64,000 bases of DNA. It comes from Larix kaempferi. Lineage: Eukaryota; Streptophyta; Pinopsida; Pinales; Pinaceae. The stretch spans positions 4,774,001 through 4,838,000 of the forward strand of contig BSBM01000442.1 in NCBI GenBank assembly GCA_027924585.1, written 5' to 3'. Shown one piece after another: positions 10,922 through 22,727 of this stretch; position 1 is the first letter of the stretch; each line of letters starts with the position of its first letter. The translations under genes were made by a program, and so were the position numbers. A model generated the notes under the pieces. It searched no databases. It had not been told where the DNA came from and saw only the letters and a list, made by a program, of their open reading frames with translations.

Positions 10922-11911
10922 TCAATGAATGTGTAGATAGTCTTTTGTTATCTCCTTTGAACCATCATAGGTGAGATCATGCCCAAAATAACCATCACAT
11001 GATAGTGGTTGCTTGGACTTCAAATCAGCCCCAAGAATTGATAAATAGTTTCTTGAGATCTCCTTTGAACCAACAGGGGTGAGATTAAAACCAAATGAAC
11101 CATGAAACAATGGTAATGGCTTGGATTTAAAATAAGCTCCAAGAAATGATGAATGGTTTCTTGAGATCTCCTTTGAACCAGCAGGGGTGAGATCAAAACC
11201 AAATAAACCATGATATGCATGAGAAATGATCCCAAGTGAATGGTAATGCCCTACATCTTCAATGAACTTCTGAGAGCATGTACAAATGATCATATAGTAG
11301 TACATAAGAGATAAGTGATCAAGGAGAGCGAATGCATCACCTCAAATTGTTGATTCAACCTCCGAAACATTCAATAGATCATCATTATAGAAACCAACAG
11401 ACTCTTGTGCAAGAGAGGATTTAAGAACCTCTTCAGTTTCTAGAGTGTGAGCTGGCTCAAAATTCAAAATAGAAGACATTGAGAACATGAGTGTTGAATC
11501 TACAAGTTCTTCTTCTTTTTGGACAACTTCATTATGAGATATTTTTGATACTGAATCATGATCAGAGAGACCATCAAGGAAGGAAAATGCATCATTGGGA
11601 TTTCTCTCCAAATAGTTTGCACCAATCCCTCTATTTTATTTTCCAATAATTTCATCGAGATGGGTCCATAGCTCTTTTGGAGATTCAGTAGAATCATGGA
11701 ACTGGATTAACATAAAACGAGACATAGAAGTCAACATTGCTCCATAGGCTCTGTCACCTTCATTTAACCAATCATTCTCCTCTTCAGAGGATTTGAACTC
11801 TCTTTCAAGACAATAATAAAAAATATCATGTCTCTTCAAATATGATATCATCTTTGGTTTCCACTCATCATAGTTGAATGGAGAGAGAGGAGGAATTCCT
11901 TCCAGATTCAT
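10922..11911 (-). pseudogene. Element D copia-type Gag with C-terminal 36-residue tandem repeats
   Basis: Starting at ATG 11911-11909, the reading frame gives a copia-type Gag N terminus (PPLSPFNYDEWKPKMISYLK), then an acidic stretch with LWTHLDEIIGK, which matches the usual helical Gag core. The frame is interrupted by TAA (11636-11638) and TGA (11342-11344) but stays in phase to 10922. The last ~110 codons contain 2.7 copies of a 36-residue unit with core FGFDLTPAGSKEISRN. Copia elements normally carry a zinc knuckle and protease at this place; none is visible. The repeats have no function I recognise. Confidence 0.7.
10937..11249 (-). repeat. In-frame 108-110 bp tandem repeat in element D
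   Basis: Three units start near 10937, 11046 and 11156, each with ATCTCCTTTGAACCA followed by GGGGTGAGAT. The 36-codon period and preserved frame suggest that the repeats expanded while the sequence was coding. Confidence 0.85.
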
Positions 11912-12072
11912 GGAAGCTATTGCAGAAGACCTGCAAAAACAATGGAGAATATCTGCAACTGCTACTGTTGCAAAACTGCAGAAAACTGCTGCAACTACTA
12001 CTGCACTCGAAATATTGGTAATAACTTGAAAAAAAACTATCACTAATGGAGATAGACTATACTCTCAACATT

Positions 12073-12085
12073 CTCTAATACCATT
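12073..12085 (-). other. Element D primer-binding site
   Basis: The element strand reads TGGTATTAGAG two bases after the 5' LTR. It differs at one position from the standard initiator-Met-tRNA site TGGTATCAGAG (C to T). Confidence 0.7.
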
Positions 12086-12794
12086 TGAAAATGCTCATAG
12101 CATATCTAAGAACTAATGTATACCTCACAAGAAAGATTAAGCGGGAAAATAGAAGAAGAGTGGACAATGCAATGTAAAGAGCAACAGGATTATGATACAA
12201 TAGAACTCAGATAGAAGCAGGATAACATCACACTAATTCATTAATCATAATATGAACAATAAATAATACAATGGAGAGGATTCGAATGCCAAGGTGTCAA
12301 TTCGAATTAGCCTGCATGAACTCATCATTAGATCAATAGAGTGTCATCAATGCACGAGTAACCATCAACCATGTGTCAAACTGAGTCTAACTTAATGTAG
12401 TAGGTGTAACTGATGCATGGAGGGTGCATGAGGAGATAACTGCAGTCATAATAGTCAACCAAGTCTCTCTGGAGGTCCATCGGAGTGTTTCAGTGAGTTA
12501 ACTAGTCAATATGTCCTCAAATCAAGGAGATATGAGATACACAAATCAAGCAACTAACTGAGTGTGTCACTGGTGGTAGGTGAGAGAGGGCACACTTCAC
12601 ATGTGGTAGGTGAAAAGAGGGCGCATCACTGACTAGGATGGCTGGAACTGAGTGGAAACACGTTCTCGTGGCTAGTAAACTAAGCACTAGGTGTTGGGAG
12701 ACACCATACAGATGAATGGGATGCATGCAAAAATTCATGCATGACTGAATGCAATGATGGTAGGACTAGGATGGAGTATAGGAATATCCTAACA
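12086..12794 (-). repeat. Element D 5' LTR
   Basis: It begins TGAAAATGCTC and ends ATATCCTAACA at the target duplication, and is partner of 9799-10505. Confidence 0.9.
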
Positions 12795-13156
12795 TTTTTA
12801 TCAATTAATTCTTTGAACTGTGACTTTAATTCGTTAAGCTCTAGGATATTCATTCGGTAAGGAGCTTTTGAGTTTGGTACCGCACCCGGTACTAGCTCAA
12901 TGGTGAAGTCCAATTCTCTTTTCGGAGGTAATCCTGGAATTTCTTCCAGGAATACATATGAAAAGTCTCTTAGGATTGGTATGTATTCAAGTTTTAACTT
13001 ATCTTCTTTAGTTGCGTGTTCATCATTAATTACATTTACAACAAACATTTTACATCATTTTTGTACAACCTTTTTCACTTGCAAAGCATAAATCTGTCCA
13101 ACTGAAGTTTTTCTAGGGATTCCTTTTATTGTTTATGTTTCTCCTTTATCATTCAA
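12795..13156 (-). pseudogene. A1 linker and reverse transcriptase N terminus
   Basis: The minus-strand translation reads through PGLPPKRELDFTIELVPG and PYRMNILELNELKSQFKELIDKN, the conserved lead-in to Ty3/gypsy reverse transcriptase. After DKN the frame enters element D. In A2 the same reading continues into [11 protein letters not shown] without a break, which confirms D as an insertion. Confidence 0.85.
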
Positions 13157-13702
13157 TTATGTAAATGTATTTTCAAAAAAATTCAGAACTACCCTATGCT
13201 TTTCCATCCAATCCATTCTGATTAAGACATCATAAGACCCTAACGGTAGTACATTCAGCTTTACTTGTGTCTTTAACTGACTCATAAACAAATCACAATT
13301 TTTAACAAAATCAACTACCTTCCTTTTGGTTCCTATAGCTAACTGAACCAACCAAGACTTTTCAAACTTTTCTACTTTCAATTTACATCTTTTTACTATA
13401 TCAGGTGATACATAACTCAAACTAGCACCTGGGTCAATTAAAATAGATACGGGTATGTTCTGTAACATACCTTCAATTTCGACCATTGACGTTTGATGAT
13501 CATCCTGTCGATTTTCCAAGGCTACATTGATCGTGGTCATTTCCCTCGCTAAGTCACCCACTGTTGGCTCTTTTTGTACTGTATGGATGTTACTGACTGT
13601 TCTTTTATTGTTAGGACAGTTTATTGAATAATGTGGTCCTTCACATTCATAACATTTTACAAGAGTTTTTTGTTCATTATTTCTAGCATAATTATTAGGC
13701 AT
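13157..13702 (-). pseudogene. A1 zinc knuckle and aspartic protease
   Basis: An open frame of 181 codons begins with a CCHC knuckle in C-x2-C-x3-H-x4-C spacing (CYECEGPHYSINC), which in this family sits at the end of Gag. About 80 residues later comes the protease active site ILIDPGASLSYVS, followed by SYDVLIRMDWMEKH, the conserved C-terminal protease signature in which G-M-D-W is normal (here RMDW). The protein would bind RNA and process the polyprotein. Frames on both sides are broken. Confidence 0.85.
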
Positions 13703-14842
13703 GTTTCTTGCAGCTGTAAAATTCTGTGGTGCATTGCTTTTAAAATTATTTCCTTGAAAATTTATGCTATGGAAATTTCGCTTGTTCTTTCGAGCATTCC
13801 TATTAAATTAAAAAAAATTCTTTCTTTGTTCGAAATTATTTGGTTTATTACTCTTCCAGCCAGATACTCCTTCTCTTTTCTTGTTATGTTCAAAACAGAA
13901 ATTTGCCTTTCTCATAGCTTCCTCAAGAGTGTTAGGGTTGTCATACTCAATTCTGTCTTTGGTATTAAAAGGTAAGCAACTCAGAAATCTTTGTATTTTA
14001 GGTTTCTCGTCCACAATGTAAGGTACATATCTTAACAGACTTAGGAATTTACTCCTTAATTTTTTCATGTTCATAGAGCCTAGTTTTAAATCATAGAACT
14101 CTTTTGCTTTTTCTTCGTAGTACTGTTCAGACAGAAACTTCTTCTTAAAATATTTCTTAAATGTACTCCAAGTTACACTCCTTTCTTTAATTCTTTTTAC
14201 TCTCTTTATATCCTGCCACCAAATATCTGCTTTCCCAGACAGATTAAAAATGGCCATCTTAGCTTTCAGCTGATCTAAATAATCATAAATTTGAAAATAT
14301 TTCTTGATACCTGACAGTCATGCTTTGGATGCTTCTCCCTTTCCATTTTCACCGTTAAACGTTGGGGGTTTTATCTTCTTGAACTCCCCTGAAATCTGTT
14401 CATATGGTTTATAATTTCTCCTTTTTGGTCTGCAGTCACTTTCATTATTCTCACTAGAATACTTATGTTTCTTTTTATGTGTTTTAACATCAATTTCAGA
14501 AGAAGAGCTACTTTCATTATTAGAAAATTTTAACTTCTTACCTTTGTGTTGGTAGGACATGGTTCCAGATTCAGAATTAAATTATGTTCTTTTATCTTTT
14601 TCTTCATTATGAAATTTATCCTGTAAAATCTTATTCAGTTCTTCTTGTGGTTTTAAAATTCTTTGATTCTCTTCCTTAACAGTTTTTATTTCAGTTTTTA
14701 AATCTTTAACTGTGCGAATAAGTTCAGATGAATTATCATTTAATTCCACATAAATATTTTCTTCGGTAACATGTTCATGGTCATTATTAGTATGATTATT
14801 ATGCTGGGATATTTCCTCAGCAGATTCTTCTGGTCCTTCCAT
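13703..14842 (-). pseudogene. A1 Gag
   Basis: Three consecutive minus-strand pieces make up a Gag. 14582-14842 (MEGPEESAEE...) is an acidic, coiled-coil-like N terminus. 14318-14560 is Ser/Lys-rich and ends in IKPPTFNGENGKGEA, the usual PPxFNG entry to the capsid domain. 13808-14257 carries the capsid core (AIFNLSGKADIWWQD, FKKYFKKKF, KLRSKFLSLLRYVPY). Stops and small indels separate the pieces. The A2 copy at 40012-41147 shows the same organisation. Confidence 0.85.
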
Positions 14843-14970
14843 ACCTGCAAATTAAATACCAAATGTTCTGTACATAAACAAATTAAAACAAAAATCAGTA
14901 ATTGTGTTTTCTGTTTTTAAATTTTCAATTGCATGAGTGAGCCAGTTTCAGGCCTAATGTTTGAACGTGC

Positions 14971-14982
14971 GCTCTGATACCA
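14971..14982 (-). other. A1 primer-binding site (initiator Met tRNA type)
   Basis: Plus-strand GCTCTGATACCA is TGGTATCAGAGC on the element strand, two bases inside the end of the middle LTR. Confidence 0.9.
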
Positions 14983-16776
14983 CATGTAACATCCCCAAAT
15001 TTTATCAAAAATTAAAATTTTTCTAAGCAGTCTATTCACTATTAATTACTATGCAGAAGTATAAATGTGAATGTTTAGCATCTTTATTACTGCTTAATTA
15101 TACTCTTAATTGTGACAATTACTTGTTTACAACTGTCGTCAATATTAAAAGTGTCATAGAGACTTTTAGATAGATATGTGATCCTATGTATGAAGTTAAT
15201 ATTATACTGTCCATAATACAACATTACACTTGCGGAAATGATCTTAACTCATTATTTTATAAATGTCTTGTGTATTCATTGATTCTATTCTGATATTCAA
15301 GAATTCGACGATTATCTCATTTGTCCTTAAATCATTGAAGTAGGACTTTGAGTCTCTTTTACAGTTTGAGAGTATTTATGAATTCATTTGTATCTTTATC
15401 TACAATACATTGAACATCTGGTTATTACATGCAAGCTGTTACGTCATGGGTAAATAAATGTATAATGTAATTTTGACGACATTCAATGCTCATAGTCTTA
15501 AAGCCATAACTTATCTTCTATTATTAACGTTGTTATTTTGTTCATCATTCTTATGTCGTAACATGTTTAATCTTAATATTTGATCATGTTTAACTCCTTT
15601 TGATTAGCAAGTGAGTTCTTGGAGTAGCTGTGAGGCTTACTTAGCTTTTAAAGCTAATGCATGTTACGTCATTCTGTCCAAGTTACAGGTAGGACTCTCA
15701 TGCACGATTTGGATAATGTTTTCATAGATTTTAATGGCTAAGGTTATACCTAGCTATATAATTACATTGCCAAGATTAATTATTATTATGACCCTAACTG
15801 TGGGTTGGTTGTTCTAGCCCTAATGGCTTCTTTCAAGGTGATGGCGTCTCACAAGTTAACATTGGTGATAAATGTTCTAATATAACATTAGTGTTTATAA
15901 CAATAACCAAGGTCTTTGGCGCATTTTTGAATTGGAGTTCGAATGGAAAACAACATATTTAAACTATACAATTGTGGGTAAAAATTGCAATAGTAGTGGG
16001 CGCCAACCAAGCTCATTTAAGAGCCATGTGAAGGTTGGTGAAGAGCTAACACGTAAGGAACATAACCCTAACTATTCGCTGATCTTTGGCATTGTTACCT
16101 GTTGTTGTGTGAGGGTTTGGAGAGTCGAGCTCTCGCTTGGCCTCCATAGCCAAAATGGGCTCATCCGCTCTGTTCCAGCATTAAATTTTTTAAAATATAG
16201 AGTGGCCTTCAAGGTTTTCAGTGATTGTTCAACGTAATTATATCACCGTGGTCTTGGTTTCTAGGGTGAGCTACGCTCATGGCACTTCGTCTTCTTTGGA
16301 AGAGGTAGGAATGGTACCAACTGAGACTTGTTTCAAAATTTTAATCCTTTTGTTTATCATATTTCAATGTCTAACTCTTTCGCATGCTTTGGCAGGAGGT
16401 TTCTAGTTCCTAGCTGCTCGTTGTTCTCTTCTTAAGCTTATGGCTACAACATGTCTAAGTCAAAGGAAAATCCGCAGTGGTTTAATACCACGGTAAGCCC
16501 TCGGTTTCTCCATGATGTCTCCTTTGTTAACATGTTTGAAAATCACTATCAGCGTTGATGTTTACAAAGTTGTAAGCGCTCGGGCATGCAAATGGGTTAG
16601 TAGCTTGTATAGATTGGAGTTGGGATTCGACCAACGTTTTTAAATAAAATCTACGGTGTTAAGTTTCTTCAGTTTGCTTCTACGTCTCTGTCGAGACTGA
16701 TATTACTTGTCTCTTGTTTATATTATAATGTTTTGGCATGAAGCCTTTAGTTGGATTTTCATCAATGAAATAAATA

Positions 16777-16791
16777 TACAGAATGATTACT
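16777..16791. repeat. Target-site duplication of the LINE, left copy
   Basis: TACAGAATGATTACT occurs here and again at 20006-20020; the last T may belong to the poly(T). The empty-site equivalent in the left LTR is near 1062-1076. Fifteen base pairs fits target-primed reverse transcription. Confidence 0.92.
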
Positions 16792-19700
16792 TTTTTTTTT
16801 CCTTGGAAAAATTTGTAATTTTATTCAAAAAAGGAACAAAATTACATTCTGCACATGTAATAGAATCACTAAGATCCCTACATTGTCACATATTACATCC
16901 CATATTACATACATCAAAAATCCAGTCAAAAATCCAATCAAAAATTTATATGGCTGTCCTCCAGCCTGCATCCGACTACTGTCTCAGAAATGAAATTGAC
17001 CATCTCTGATCAACTGCTGTCCATACTTCCCGCATAAACTACCCATACGAATTCAAATGTGATATGGCTGTCCCAGCCTGCATCTCGACTACAAGTCTCC
17101 AATGATGTAGGTCGTGACCCTCTCAGATAACAAAGATAATGCTGTTCATACAGCCCGCCTACAGAAAACAGAATGCTACAGCCCGCGTCCAGAGTTAGTG
17201 TTCCAGCCGGTCCTCAAAAATTAATCCAGTGGAATGCCTCCCATTGAGCGAGTTCAGCGAGCAGCCACCATATCTCCCCCGTCAACTCATGGTAGATCAA
17301 GGCAGAGCCTCATTGTCCTCATTAAATGGTCGGTGATAATAGTTGAATGTGTTTGCCGGAGAATGAATAGTTATCTTCTAGGTTCCATGAGCTAATGCCT
17401 GCTGTGTAGCCTCCTTGGATAGCTGGTCTGCCATCCCATTCCGCTCCCTGTAAACATGTGTAAAAGTGATGTGGTTAAAAGCCAATTTTATCCGGTTCAC
17501 TTCTTCCAGGATAGGTAATAGATCCATCACATGACACAGTGTAATTTCCTTGGCCCAGTTGATGACTAACAAGGAGTCACCAAAAATCTGAAGAGATAAA
17601 CATCCTTGTTCAAGGGCAAATAACATCAGCAATTTTAGAGACATGAGTTCTGCATAGTTATTTGTTCCTCTTCCCAAACCAGCCACCAGATGGAAATAAT
17701 GCACCTCTGATTTGTAAAGGACTCCCCCCCCTCCACAAACCGATTGCTGGTTTAAGGAGGCGCCATCAAAAAATGCCCACGGCATGGAGATATCAATCTG
17801 TTCTACCCGCACAGGTCGAGTTCTGCTCACTTGTACAGGGGCCACAAAATGTTGAAAGACCGCCACCATTTGAGCCACGACAGTTTCCAGTGGAACCCTG
17901 CAGTCCTGGAATATCACCTTATTGCGGGCAAGCCATATGCCCCAAGTGTATATACACGGGAGAGCCCGGAAAGAGGAGGAAGATTGAACAGACCACCACG
18001 ATTGGAATGCTTCCAGCACACTCGCTCCCCTCCACCTCACCTTAATATCCAAAATAATGCTGATATCAATCCAAACAGCCTGTGAAAATCGACAATGTAT
18101 AAAAAGATGAGCCAAATTCTCTTCTGCATCCCTACAAAGTGGACAAATCCCCGGACCCTGGAGAAAACGTTTTTGCAGAATGTCCCAAGTAGGGGCCTTA
18201 TTTTCCAGGATCGCCCAGAAGAGTAATTTTGCTTTACCCAGACATCTTAACTTCCACAAAAATTTCCACCACCACACCAATACCCTGTTATGGATTTCCA
18301 CATTGAGCTGGATATATCCATGTTTAGGTGAATATACTCTGGAGGGATGGTGATCCCAGATAAGTACATCAGCCCTATTGGTCAATCTAATATGGGTAAG
18401 TCTTAACCTCCGTATATAATCCGCCCAGTCCCCCTGCAGTTCAGCCGAGATCCCAAGTTGTCGTGCAGAAATCCACCCCTGTTGCCAAAGTGTAGAAGCT
18501 CCCGGATCCGCTAAATCAGCCAGATTATGACATCCTCTAGTAGCCAAAAAGGATCGCAGTTCCACAGAAAGGACATGTCCACCCCTGCATCCAACCCAAG
18601 GGTCCATCCCTATTCGAAGGAGACGCCCATCGCTGATCCGCCACACTAATCCAGAACCGACTAAAGAGAAATGTTGCACCACCACTTTCCAGACCACAGA
18701 GCAGTTTGCCCTCGACTTATTTCTCAGCCTGATCCATTCGAGAAGAGTTAAAGGGGCAATATATTTATGATATACCACTCTAGTCCAGAGACTCTGTGTA
18801 TGAATTAATCGCCATGACACTTTGGCCCCCAAGGCTTTAGCAAACATGAAAATATTCTTTAAACCCCACCCGCCCAAAGCCTTAGGAACAGCAATTCTCT
18901 CCCATCTGACCCACACCAATGCCCTATGCTCACTCGTACCCTTCCAAAGAAAGGAAAAACACAGTCGCCTGATCTGCTCCAGAACTCCAATGGGTATCCA
19001 AGCAAGAGACATCCAATACACCGGAATAGCTTCCAAGACTGATTTTATCAAAACCAGCCTCCCAGCCCGAGAGAGCCATTTGTGACTCCAACCATGAAGA
19101 CGCTGTTCTAATTTAGCAATTAACCAGCACCAATCAGTCTTTAAATAAGCATTCAGTTTCAAGTGAAAGCCAAGGTACTTAAATCCCTCATCGATAGCCA
19201 AAGTCCTATATGGTAGTTTGTTAACCATACTAAGAATCTCCTGCTCAGTTAAATTCGAGCAAGTGATAGTAGATTTGTCAATGTTTACTAACATACCCGC
19301 TGCAGCTTGCACTAAATGGAGGCCTTCAACCACCTTGTCGATATCCTGTCTCGTGCCATCACAGAAAATCAGGATGTCATCAACAAAAAGGAGATGTGTA
19401 ATGAACAGTACCTGAGAGATAGATATGCCTCTAAAAGAACCATCAGCTTTTGCAGTCAGAATGAATCGGCTGAGTCCTTCTGCAACAAGGAGAAACAACA
19501 GCGGAGACAGGGGACATCCCTATCGAAGTCCCCTCCCAGCCTGGAAAAAAGGGCTAGCAGAACCATTAATCAGAACAGCAAAGTTCACCGTTGTGAGGCA
19601 GGCCATAATCCATCTGATAAATTCATAGCAGAACTCCAGATGGGTGAGAAGCATCCGGATATAAAGCCAGCTAACCCTGTCAAACGCTTTGGAGAGATCA

Positions 19701-20005
19701 ATCTTGATCACATCACCCTTCTGCTTCTGCACCTTGAGAGTGTGTAATCCTTCCTGTGCAACTCCAATGGCCTCGTGAATTTGGCGTCCTTCCAAGAAGC
19801 CAAATTGCTCACAAGAAATATGCTTAGACAATATATTCTTGAGTCTTCGCGCCATAACCTTAGAGATGATCTTATAGATGCAATTACAGAGCGAAATTGG
19901 TCTGAATTCAGCAAAGCTGACCGGCTTGTCCGTCTTCGGTATCAGAGCTAAAAAGGTGGAGTTGAAGGGGCCATGGACAAACCCAGCCTTGCGTGATTCT
20001 TCCAC
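16791..20005 (-). mobile_element. 5'-truncated L1-like LINE
   Basis: About 3.2 kb lies between perfect 15-bp duplications, with a T run (16791-16800, the poly(A) tail on the element strand) at the left end. The 5' end starts inside the reverse transcriptase, so the endonuclease and ORF1 are lost. 16801-17377 is the 3' untranslated region. The insertion is into the middle family-A LTR; the left LTR lacks it. Confidence 0.93.
17378..20005 (-). pseudogene. LINE reverse transcriptase, zinc-finger-like region and RNase H
   Basis: The reading frame enters at the truncation with RPISLCNCIYKII and LSKAFDRVSW (fingers and palm). It meets a single TAG at 19520-19522 inside the motif that is normally RQGCPLSP, and continues in the same frame to 17378. 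The palm motif is LFVDDILIF. A Cys/His-rich segment of plant LINE type (CPLCRDAEENLAHLFIHC) follows, then a C-terminal RNase H with FDGAS, AELM, GDSLL and ERNGMADQLSKEA supplying the acidic residues. It is typical of plant L1 elements with an added RNase H. Apart from the truncation and one stop it is well preserved. Confidence 0.92.
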
Positions 20006-21049
20006 TACAGAATGATTACTGTGTAATGTCATTCATAATTTATCCATAACGTTTTTCTGGGTTTTTAGTATTTGGGTTTGAAAATAATGTTTCTGTTTCT
20101 GTATAAGCCTTCCGGCATTATCATTTTGAATACGATTTCTTTCAGGGATGTTTGGGCAGAGATTGTTTCGATAGTTATGTTTCGATAGTTAAAATAAATG
20201 ATGGATGTGTGACTGTTTTGGGCCAAGCCCTAACTTAACTCTGCGTAAATCTTATTAAAGTACTGGTTCATAGTTTGTAATGTTAATGGTTTTGGTTTGC
20301 TACATGGTTTAAACCCTAACCCTGTCAATGTTTTATAAATGCATATTACGACTGGGCGAGCTCATTCTTGAGACTCGAACCCTTGAAATTTTAATAAACT
20401 ATTCCTTTGATAAGTTTCCAACGATTCATCCATTAGATGCCGTCAAGCTCCTTTTCTTGAAATGTTCTATATCACTACAGTGGTTTCGACTGTATTAAGA
20501 TAATGGTTAAGTTTTTAATTGTTTTAAAGGTTACACAATGGATGCTGAGACCCACTATATTTAATTTGGTTGACAAACCTGGGGTTGTATTAACCCGGTT
20601 CATATTAGTTAGATAAATCTCAAGGTGAGTCCTTTCGGTCTCGAACCCTTGTTATACGATTACAATAGTTCTGCCGAATGACACTATGATAATCATTGAT
20701 AATTTTAATACATTGTTACAATTGTTAACTCGTTACAGGGTTATTGTATTGAATATGTTTTTATTATATTGCTACGACTATTTGATATATGATAAAGAGT
20801 GATGTCTACACGGTTCGACCCTCAACATAGTTGATAATGTTATATTGTATACTAGTTACAGGGTTCGACCCTGAACTATCTTTTAAACTTGAAATGCTTT
20901 TTTATTATGAAATTATAATGCTTGTCGATTCCTTATGGGGATATTGAGAAGTATCAAAATGATTTCAATATATATTTTATTAAATGTGCTATTGTTTATG
21001 TGAAAGCATTATCTAGGATTTAAGAAATCTGTTTCGAATGGTACTTTTA

Positions 21050-21379
21050 TACAATACTTTTTATTTATGAAAATCGATACCTGTAGGGTTTATCTAGGGA
21101 TTTCAAAAGATGTTTATTTCTATACTTCTAAAATATCATACTTCTATAAAGTTGATATGAGTTCTGTACATTATGCTTATAAGAGATTCATATTGAAACT
21201 GTATAGTTTGATAGTACAATACTTTTTGTTTATGAAAATCGATACCTGTAGGGTTTATCTAGGGATTTCAAAAGATGTTTATTTCTATACTTCTAAAATA
21301 TCATACTTCTATAAACTTGATATGAGTTTTGTACATTATGCTTATAAGTGATTCGTATTGAAACTGTATAGTTTGATAG
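21050..21379. repeat. 165-bp direct duplication in the middle LTR
   Basis: Two adjacent copies begin TACAATACTTTTT at 21050 and 21215 and contain GAAAATCGATACCTGTAGGG. The left LTR has only one copy (around 2094). The 94-codon open frame 21067-21351 is a product of this duplication, not a gene. Confidence 0.85.
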
Positions 21380-22033
21380 TATAATACTTTGTTTACATGA
21401 TTCGTAATGATTGCATAACTAGGGTTTATATTTGTATTTCTATGTAAAAACCTATAATGTTTTAAATATGAACTTTGATTCTAGGTTATCAATGGAAACT
21501 GTTTATGAAATAACAGTATATATATTCTAATGAGAGAAGTAACAATAATGAAATCTATATATTATACAGAATTATTCTTTTACATAGAATCTTCATATCA
21601 TTTCTAATCTACGTTAATTAATCACCTTCATCTACTAGAGTACATCACCTATGGTGAAAGGAAAAATACAGGAAGAAATTTAATCATCATTCTATATTTA
21701 TCCAATCTTTATTCATCCATGCATTGTACAGAAATAATCTATCAGTTTAGTAACCTATCGCTTCTAACAGTTAGCTGATATATAGGAAAACATCTGAAAA
21801 ATTATGATAACCAAAAATACAGTTTTCAGAAAATGATCAGAATTTTAGAAGTAAATAAAAAAAACAAAGTAGAACCTGATAATCGATAAGTTGGAAAAAC
21901 ACCCAAAGAGAACTGTTCCTCTCAACCTTCTCCAGAAAGCAGCCAAGATCACTTGATTTTGGACCCCCGAACCTGTTTACTGAACCACCAGGATGAAGAT
22001 ACTCTGTAGAAGCAAGACAATCTATTTGTACTT

Positions 22034-22204
22034 CAGTAATCAAGAAGACTTGCATACCAACTCTCTTTGTACTTCAGCAATCATGGATACTTGCATACAA
22101 ATCACTCATATGTACTTCAGCAATCATGAAGACTTACATACATATCACACTCATGTACTTCGGCAATCACGTAGACTTGCATACATAACACTCTCTTTGC
22201 AACC
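22034..22204. repeat. Four-unit 43-bp tandem repeat in the middle LTR
   Basis: This is the counterpart of 2919-3090, with units beginning CAGCAATCATG-like and containing GACTTGCATACA. Confidence 0.7.
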
Positions 22205-22727
22205 CAGCAAGATAATACAGGCTTACTATGTAACTGTTACCTAGCTTCCCCGCATCGAATCTCTTGTGGGCTCTTTTCTAACATCACAAGGAAAAATTTG
22301 TGAGCCTCTGCTCAATTCGATGGTTTATAAAAGATTTCCTAGGTCGTTTGGGTAAGTTTTGCATTCAATGAGCCAAGTTCCACCATCCTTGGGGAACATG
22401 ACCACATTTTTAGTGAAGTTGCCCCCTGCAACAACTAGTAAGTGAGTGTAGATGCTGCCACTTTTCAATTTCCTTCTACACCAGTTTCATTCCTCCTAGT
22501 GGGTCAGTGAAAACTCTTCAATAGTCTCTTTGGGTGAGTGTCTGCTATTTTAATTTATTAAATAATAATATTATTTATTTACAGTCCTCATTGACCATCC
22601 TTGGTCATTAATATAAAACTTTACAATAAAATTTAAAGTAATGTTTTTTCCACAAACATAAAATGTTTCAAGTACTAGGTAGGTTACAAACACCCCCTCT
22701 TAAGTTCAACATCGTCTTCGATGTTGC

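Larger units (their letters stand above)
9799..12794 (-). mobile_element. Element D: non-autonomous copia-like LTR element (gag plus repeats)
   Basis: This 2996-bp unit has LTRs of 707 and 709 bp, a C-rich plus-strand run (polypurine tract on the minus strand) next to the left LTR and a Met-tRNA-like primer-binding site next to the right LTR, so it reads on the minus strand. It interrupts the A1 reverse transcriptase. The internal region is only 1.58 kb and encodes a Ty1/copia-type Gag N-terminal domain followed by in-frame 36-residue repeats. No protease, integrase or reverse transcriptase is present. By hand count the LTRs differ by about 7-8%. Confidence 0.88.
7108..14984 (-). mobile_element. 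Internal region A1 of the family-A Ty3/gypsy array (interrupted by D)
   Basis: The region is bounded by a polypurine tract next to LTR 701-7107 and a methionine-tRNA primer-binding site (14971-14982) next to LTR 14985-22692. On the minus strand it encodes gag, zinc knuckle, protease, reverse transcriptase, RNase H and integrase with a chromodomain-like C terminus, which is the chromovirus order. The frames are broken by stops and frameshifts, and element D (9799-12794) splits the reverse transcriptase. Without D the region is about 4.9 kb. It cannot be active. Confidence 0.9.
14985..22692 (-). repeat. Family A middle LTR, shared by A1 and A2, split by a LINE
   Basis: On the plus strand it runs from TGTAACATCCCC to TTACAAACA. 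To its left is the A1 primer-binding site; to its right (22693-22704) is the A2 polypurine tract. One LTR therefore serves as the 5' LTR of A1 and the 3' LTR of A2. Removing the LINE and one target duplication leaves about 4.48 kb, the only complete family-A LTR here. The start matches 41290-42427 and the rest matches 701-7107. Apart from the LINE no coding sequence is recognised in it. Confidence 0.88.

Noticed and set aside
18822-19085. Plus-strand frames within the LINE
   Set aside because: Shadows of the long minus-strand reverse transcriptase/RNase H frame.
21067-21351. 94-codon protein with internal repeat
   Set aside because: Produced by the 165-bp duplication within a non-coding LTR; absent as such in the left LTR.
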